Shown: piece by piece, positions 7,013 to 10,035 of the stretch
How positions within the stretch are numbered: position 1 is the first letter of the stretch
Layout: every line of letters starts with the position of its first letter
Assembly: GCA_902796045.1 (NCBI GenBank)
Contig: CADBNQ010000280.1
Location: 1 to 10,035, forward strand
Length of the DNA: 10,035 bases
Source of the DNA: an uncultured Lachnospiraceae bacterium
GTDB lineage: Bacteria > Bacillota > Clostridia > Lachnospirales > Lachnospiraceae
Direction of reading: 5' to 3'
Program-made: the position numbers and the translations under genes
Notes under the pieces: model-generated
Told to the model about the DNA's origin: nothing
Databases searched by the model: none
What the model saw: the letters and a program-made list of their open reading frames with translations, nothing else

Positions 7013-8515
7013 CTAGCTCCTCGTATGTGCCCCCATATCCTTCAGCTCTTTTTTCCGCTCATACATCATCTGGTCCGCCCTGTCAAACACATCGCGCAGC
7101 TGCTGATCATCCGGCTCCAGAACGGAGTATCCGGCAGCAACAACAACTGCATCCTTCTTCAGATTGGCTTCAACCTTCCGGTTCAGGGTGCTCATCACTT
7201 CATTCAGAGTTTCAAATCCTTTTCCCTGAAGAATGACTGTAAATTCATCACCGCCGACCCTGAATACAGCACCATGTGTAAAAGTTTCGCAGATCAGAAC
7301 ACAGGCATTCTTAATAAGCTGATCCCCGGCCGCGTGTCCCTGGGTATCATTGACATATTTCAAGCCATTGATATCACACATGACAACTGCCAGGTCCTGT
7401 ATCTCATTTTTCTGAATTCTTTGATTGATTGCTGTTTCAAGCTCAGAAAGAGCGTGTTTATTCCTGACGCCTGTCAAAGAATCAGTGTTTGCCATCGTAC
7501 GGAAGGTCCTGCTGGTTTCTTTTTCCTCCTCAATCATATCCCTGGACAGAGATCTTAACTGCAGCATAAGGATCACTGCAAGAATCAGCATGGCCACCAG
7601 GGTAAAGACGATCAGCTGCCGGCTTGTCTTAATGTTCTTATAACTGATATCCCGGATCTGATCCTGTATAACACTTTGCCGGATCAGGACGGCCACTTCC
7701 CATCCTGTCCTTTCTACCGGAATGTAGTACAGGGTATCCTCAGCTTCACCCGAATTAAAGTGCATGCTGCCCTCTTCCTCGTGTAAGAAATGATTAAAAT
7801 TCTCTTTCCAGACCTTTTCGGACAGGAGGCCTTTTGTCGCATCAAAAATATTATTATCGGATATGACCGGACCCAGTTCAGTGCCGGACAAGTTTGCCCC
7901 ACTTTTAGTGTACAGACCGAAATAAGTCCCGTCCTGATCATCAAGCGCCAACAGGTCAACAATATCATTGATATCAATCTGAATGAAGCAGGCCTTGAAG
8001 GGTTTTCCCATAATCGAAAGCTCCGGCGTCGGGATCGCCAGACACAGCTGTTTGGAAGATCCATACAAAGAGACAGTACTTATGTAGCGGTCCGGCAATT
8101 GTTCTTCCGTCAGAAACTCATGTCGGCTTCCGCCGGTGTAGATCGTGTACTGTGTGTATACGATATTATCCTTATCTACCAGGGCAAATCGGTTCAGAGC
8201 GAGCAGGGACCTCACCTTTCCGATCGCCTGCTGCAGTTCCTCCTGTGATGCGATCTCTTCATCGGCAATAAAGACCAGTGCCTTCTCCATCTGGTCAAAG
8301 CTGTTGTTAATCTGATTTGTAATGATCTTTGCACGGCGGTCCGCCATTGCCTCCAGATAAAAAGAACTAACTGCCGAAACCGCTTCATTCGTGGCAGAAA
8401 TGGTTTGTTTTGATGTCCATATAGTTATGACAGTCAGCATGATCAGAATCAGAAAGCTGCCTCCGACGGCTGTCAAAACAAATGTTTTACTTGTAATACG
8501 TTTTTTCTTTGTCAT
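7013..8515 (-). CDS. Membrane-bound GGDEF diguanylate cyclase with extracellular sensor domain
   Basis: A 500-residue signalling enzyme that would make c-di-GMP from two GTP. It has a membrane helix at about 12-33, an extracellular region at 34-300 whose size and pattern suggest a Cache-like sensor, a second helix at about 301-321, and a cytoplasmic GGDEF domain from about 340 to 490. The active site is intact: DSLTGVRNK (345-353), DINGLKYVNDTQGH (381-394) and GGDEF (421-425). The product-inhibition site, normally RxxD five residues before GGDEF, reads FTHG here, so feedback inhibition is probably absent. The start overlaps the stop of the binding-protein gene as ATGA (8515-8512), a classic sign of translational coupling. 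With a binding protein upstream and a glycosidase downstream, it likely responds to a carbohydrate or small-molecule signal. Cyclase assignment is sure; the sensor type is a guess. Confidence 0.92.
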   Translation of the reverse strand: MTKKKRITSKTFVLTAVGGSFLILIMLTVITIWTSKQTISATNEAVSAVSSFYLEAMADRRAKIITNQINNSFDQMEKALVFIADEEIASQEELQQAIGKVRSLLALNRFALVDKDNIVYTQYTIYTGGSRHEFLTEEQLPDRYISTVSLYGSSKQLCLAIPTPELSIMGKPFKACFIQIDINDIVDLLALDDQDGTYFGLYTKSGANLSGTELGPVISDNNIFDATKGLLSEKVWKENFNHFLHEEEGSMHFNSGEAEDTLYYIPVERTGWEVAVLIRQSVIQDQIRDISYKNIKTSRQLIVFTLVAMLILAVILMLQLRSLSRDMIEEEKETSRTFRTMANTDSLTGVRNKHALSELETAINQRIQKNEIQDLAVVMCDINGLKYVNDTQGHAAGDQLIKNACVLICETFTHGAVFRVGGDEFTVILQGKGFETLNEVMSTLNRKVEANLKKDAVVVAAGYSVLEPDDQQLRDVFDRADQMMYERKKELKDMGAHTRS

Positions 8516-9645
8516 GACATATCACCATACAGCAGCTCAAGCATTATAGCTGCGTCCTTCTGATAAATGACTGTGGTTATCTCATCTTTCTTCTCCGGAA
8601 ACAGTTCTCCGGGCAGGTTGCCATCAGCAATCTTGACCGCAACCTGCAGAGTATCATAGCCGATTGAATAACAATCCTGAACTCCCAGACAATAAATCAC
8701 TCCATCCTTCAGGTAATGAAGTGCTTCCTGGTCATGATCCATACCCACGATAACAACATCACTGTTGATCTCCGTAATCGCTCTGGCAGCACCAACAGGA
8801 TTGCTCATATTGCAGCAGATGATGCCATCGAGGTCCGGACAGTCCTTCAATATCTTCCTGGTCAGATCATAAGCCAGGTCAACGGAATCCATATCATACT
8901 CCTTGGCAACAATCTCCATATCGTCATACCTGGCAATGGTATCCTCCGCTCCTCTTGCACGGTCTTCATGACAGGGTGCACCGACACTGCCCACCAGAAT
9001 CGCAACCTTCCCCTTGTAGCCCAGTTTTTTACAAAGAGCCTCTGTCAGATCCGCACCATCCTGATAATTATGCGTATTGCCAACATAAGCGATTCTTTTA
9101 CAGCCTTCAGCAGCATCCGAACTGGAAAAAGTCATGACTTTTGTTCCGGAATCTGCCATCTCATCCAGAAGAGGAGAGATTATTTTTTCATCTGCAACAT
9201 CGACACCGATCACATCATAATCTTTCTTTTCTGCCAGACGGAGTCTTCCTGCCTGATCTTCGGCGGAGGACACGTCCGGAGCCATGTACTCATAGGTAAT
9301 CGTGATCCCTTTATCCAGAAACTGACGCTGGGCCTCTTCCATTCCGAGGGCCACGGCATCCCACCATGGATGGACTGTTTTATAGGTGAAGTAAAACTTG
9401 TAGTGGTCTTTCTGCGGTTGATAGGAATCCAGCTCATGGTCAAATTTGACAGCGCTGCGCACATCATCTGTTGTTTCTGAAGAAGCCTCCTCTCCTGAGC
9501 CGGCTTGCGCGACAGTTCCTGATTCGCCGGGCAGAACAGATTCATCTGTCCTCCCTGAAGAAGGCACAGAAGAACAGGCCGTGGTCAGGAGCAGTATTGC
9601 CAGAACAGCAGCCATGATGTTCAGTATTCTCATATAATAACGCAT
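8512..9645 (-). CDS. Sugar-type substrate-binding lipoprotein (periplasmic binding protein family)
   Basis: A 377-residue extracellular binding protein. The N-terminus MRYYMRILN plus a hydrophobic run ending in LTTAC (Cys24) is a lipoprotein signal peptide, with Thr rather than Leu at -3. A Ser/Glu/Gly-rich spacer (about 25-65) leads to a type I periplasmic binding fold. HPWWDA (92-97) starts the fold, and VGMDHDQEAL (about 300-309) and VQDCYSIGYD (about 322-331) match the ribose-binding-protein-like pattern. The start at 9645 is preferred: GGAG (9658-9655) lies 9 bases upstream and the product begins with a proper signal peptide. An in-frame ATG at 9699 would add 18 acidic residues with a MEMEMEMD run, unlikely before a signal peptide. 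No ABC permease or ATPase gene is adjacent; the next gene, overlapping by 4 bases, is a diguanylate cyclase, which suggests a sensory rather than transport role. Ligand unknown. Confidence 0.88.
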   Translation of the reverse strand: MRYYMRILNIMAAVLAILLLTTACSSVPSSGRTDESVLPGESGTVAQAGSGEEASSETTDDVRSAVKFDHELDSYQPQKDHYKFYFTYKTVHPWWDAVALGMEEAQRQFLDKGITITYEYMAPDVSSAEDQAGRLRLAEKKDYDVIGVDVADEKIISPLLDEMADSGTKVMTFSSSDAAEGCKRIAYVGNTHNYQDGADLTEALCKKLGYKGKVAILVGSVGAPCHEDRARGAEDTIARYDDMEIVAKEYDMDSVDLAYDLTRKILKDCPDLDGIICCNMSNPVGAARAITEINSDVVIVGMDHDQEALHYLKDGVIYCLGVQDCYSIGYDTLQVAVKIADGNLPGELFPEKKDEITTVIYQKDAAIMLELLYGDMS

Positions 9646-9686
9646 GAAATCCATCTCCATTTCCATTTCCATGTCCGGGTCGGACC

Positions 9687-9745
9687 CTTCTGAGTTCATT
9701 TAACTCTCCCCCTCCAAAAGAGGAGGGGGCAATCTTCTTCTGAGT
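9687..9745. repeat. 9-base direct repeat flanking the left hairpin
   Basis: CTTCTGAGT occurs at 9687-9695 and again at 9737-9745, in the same orientation, 41 bases apart. The hairpin at 9708-9729 lies between the copies. This could be a target-site duplication left by a small hairpin insertion, or chance. The right copy overlaps the operon's -10 box. Confidence 0.5.
9708..9729 (-). repeat. Left copy of hairpin element (operon 5' leader)
   Basis: A perfect 8-bp inverted repeat, CCCCCTCC (9708-9715) and GGAGGGGG (9722-9729), with a six-base loop. It would lie at the very 5' end of the operon mRNA, starting within about 10 bases of the predicted transcription start. No T-run follows on either strand, so it is not a normal terminator. 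It may stabilise the message, or hide the GGAGG that precedes the ATG at 9699. On the minus strand it closely matches the plus-strand hairpin at 9970-9991, including flanking AGAGTTAA. Confidence 0.7.
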
Positions 9746-9771
9746 ATATCACTATCTGCATCCGATTTCCA
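9743..9771 (-). promoter_or_regulatory. Putative promoter of the binding protein-cyclase-amylase-mobB operon
   Basis: On the minus strand, TGGAAA (9771-9766) and TATACT (9748-9743) are 17 bases apart. A TG dinucleotide one base before the -10 box makes it an extended -10. Transcription would begin near 9736, leaving a leader of about 90 bases to the preferred start at 9645. No other convincing promoter is seen inside the four-gene operon. Confidence 0.5.
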
Positions 9772-9832
9772 GCTATAATCAGAACAAAAATCCATTACGA
9801 TTGAATCTTGGACAGCCGCCTTTATGAAACCT

Positions 9833-9841
9833 TGTTATACT
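9833..9841 (+). promoter_or_regulatory. Possible plus-strand extended -10 promoter
   Basis: TGTTATACT is 8 of 9 to the extended -10 consensus. The nearest -35-like hexamer, TTGGAC (9808-9813), is 22 bases upstream, too far, so this would depend on the extended -10 alone. Transcription would start near 9848 and run right, through the hairpins at 9970-9991 and 9953-10035 toward a gene outside the window. Confidence 0.3.
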
Positions 9842-9952
9842 ATGGATGTTAAAGGCAGCATACCGCCCGGATGTCCGGCAGACATCAGGATGATCTGTTG
9901 AGTTGTAAGCATAGTGCAAAAGACCTCCGAATACTTTTAATAAGAAACTTCA

Positions 9953-10035
9953 TCAGTAGGTAGCTGAGACTCCCTCCTCTTCAGGGGGGAGAAAGAGTTA
10001 ATTATCATCAGAGGGAGTCTCAATCTCCCTACTGA
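9953..10035 (+). repeat. Large inverted repeat at the window edge
   Basis: Outer arms TCAGTAGG (9953-9960) and CCTACTGA (10028-10035), then inner arms TGAGACTCCCTC (9965-9976) and GAGGGAGTCTCA (10011-10022), both perfect. A small internal loop of 4 versus 5 bases separates outer from inner arms; the apical loop is 34 bases. The repeat reaches the last base of the window and may continue. It could be a structured leader RNA, a mobile-element end, or a terminator whose T-run lies outside. Confidence 0.75.
9970..9991 (+). repeat. Right copy of hairpin element
   Basis: CTCCCTCC (9970-9977) can pair with GGGGGGAG (9984-9991) around a six-base loop: seven Watson-Crick pairs and one G-U. Followed by AAAGAGTTAA, it matches the minus strand of the hairpin at 9708-9729. 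At stem position two the pair is T-A here and C-G there, a compensatory change. It shares its left arm with the larger inverted repeat, so the two folds exclude one another. Confidence 0.6.

Larger units (their letters stand above)
9646..10035. other. Gene-free region upstream of the operon
   Basis: About 390 bases with no credible coding sequence on either strand. Besides the promoters and hairpins listed separately, it holds small overlapping palindromes, CCGGATGTCCGG (9867-9878) and GATGTC/GACATC (9870-9875 and 9881-9886), and a four-fold ATGGAA/ATGGAG-type repeat on the minus strand at about 9651-9673. I compared it with common riboswitch consensus motifs from memory and found no convincing match. 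Confidence 0.6.

Noticed and set aside
8716..9480. Plus-strand open frame (254 codons) opposite the binding-protein gene
   Set aside because: Antisense to a well-supported gene; composition is irregular and no family motif is visible.
9953..9982. c-di-GMP (GEMM), TPP or M-box riboswitch
   Set aside because: Only short word matches (GTAGGTAGC, CTGAGA, TAGGT) are present; the rest of each conserved core is absent.

Overview
The window looks like chromosomal DNA of a low-to-mid GC Firmicute, most likely a Clostridia/Lachnospiraceae-type bacterium. This is inferred from strong AGGAGG ribosome binding sites before most genes, sigma-A-like promoters, a lipoprotein-type sugar-binding protein, and the general look of the proteins. 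No rRNA, tRNA, CRISPR array, transposase or phage gene is visible.

Layout, left to right. (1) 55-2121, minus strand: a 688-residue protein with an HD-type metal phosphohydrolase signature and a C-terminal RyR-like domain, with its own promoter. (2) 2237-4099, minus: a P1B heavy-metal-transporting ATPase with a CPC motif and no N-terminal metal-binding domain. (3) 4272-4838, plus: a TetR-family regulator. The two promoters between the ATPase and tetR genes point toward each other and overlap. A GAACA/TGTTC palindrome lies between the two predicted start points and a second one lies in the tetR leader, so the regulator probably represses both the pump and itself. (4) 4819-9645, minus: a four-gene operon read right to left. 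It encodes a sugar-type substrate-binding lipoprotein, a membrane diguanylate cyclase whose start overlaps the previous stop (ATGA), a cytoplasmic GH13 alpha-glucosidase/amylase with an unusual C-terminal tail, and MobB, a GTP-binding protein linked to molybdenum cofactor. The mobB and tetR genes converge and overlap by 20 bases at their 3' ends. (5) 9646-10035: a gene-free region with a minus-strand promoter for the operon, a possible plus-strand promoter, and two inverted copies of a roughly 30-base hairpin element. The right-hand copy sits inside a larger inverted repeat that reaches the window edge.

How it may work. The binding protein has no ABC permease or ATPase nearby and is translationally coupled to a two-transmembrane diguanylate cyclase. 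The simplest inference is that it detects an extracellular sugar or small molecule and passes the signal to the cyclase, which would link outside carbohydrate to c-di-GMP and to the alpha-glucan hydrolase in the same operon. The metal pump and TetR gene form a separate metal-response module. The HD-RyR protein stands alone. The most unusual features are the HD-RyR protein, the binding protein/cyclase pairing, and the duplicated, structurally conserved hairpin in the right-hand intergenic region.
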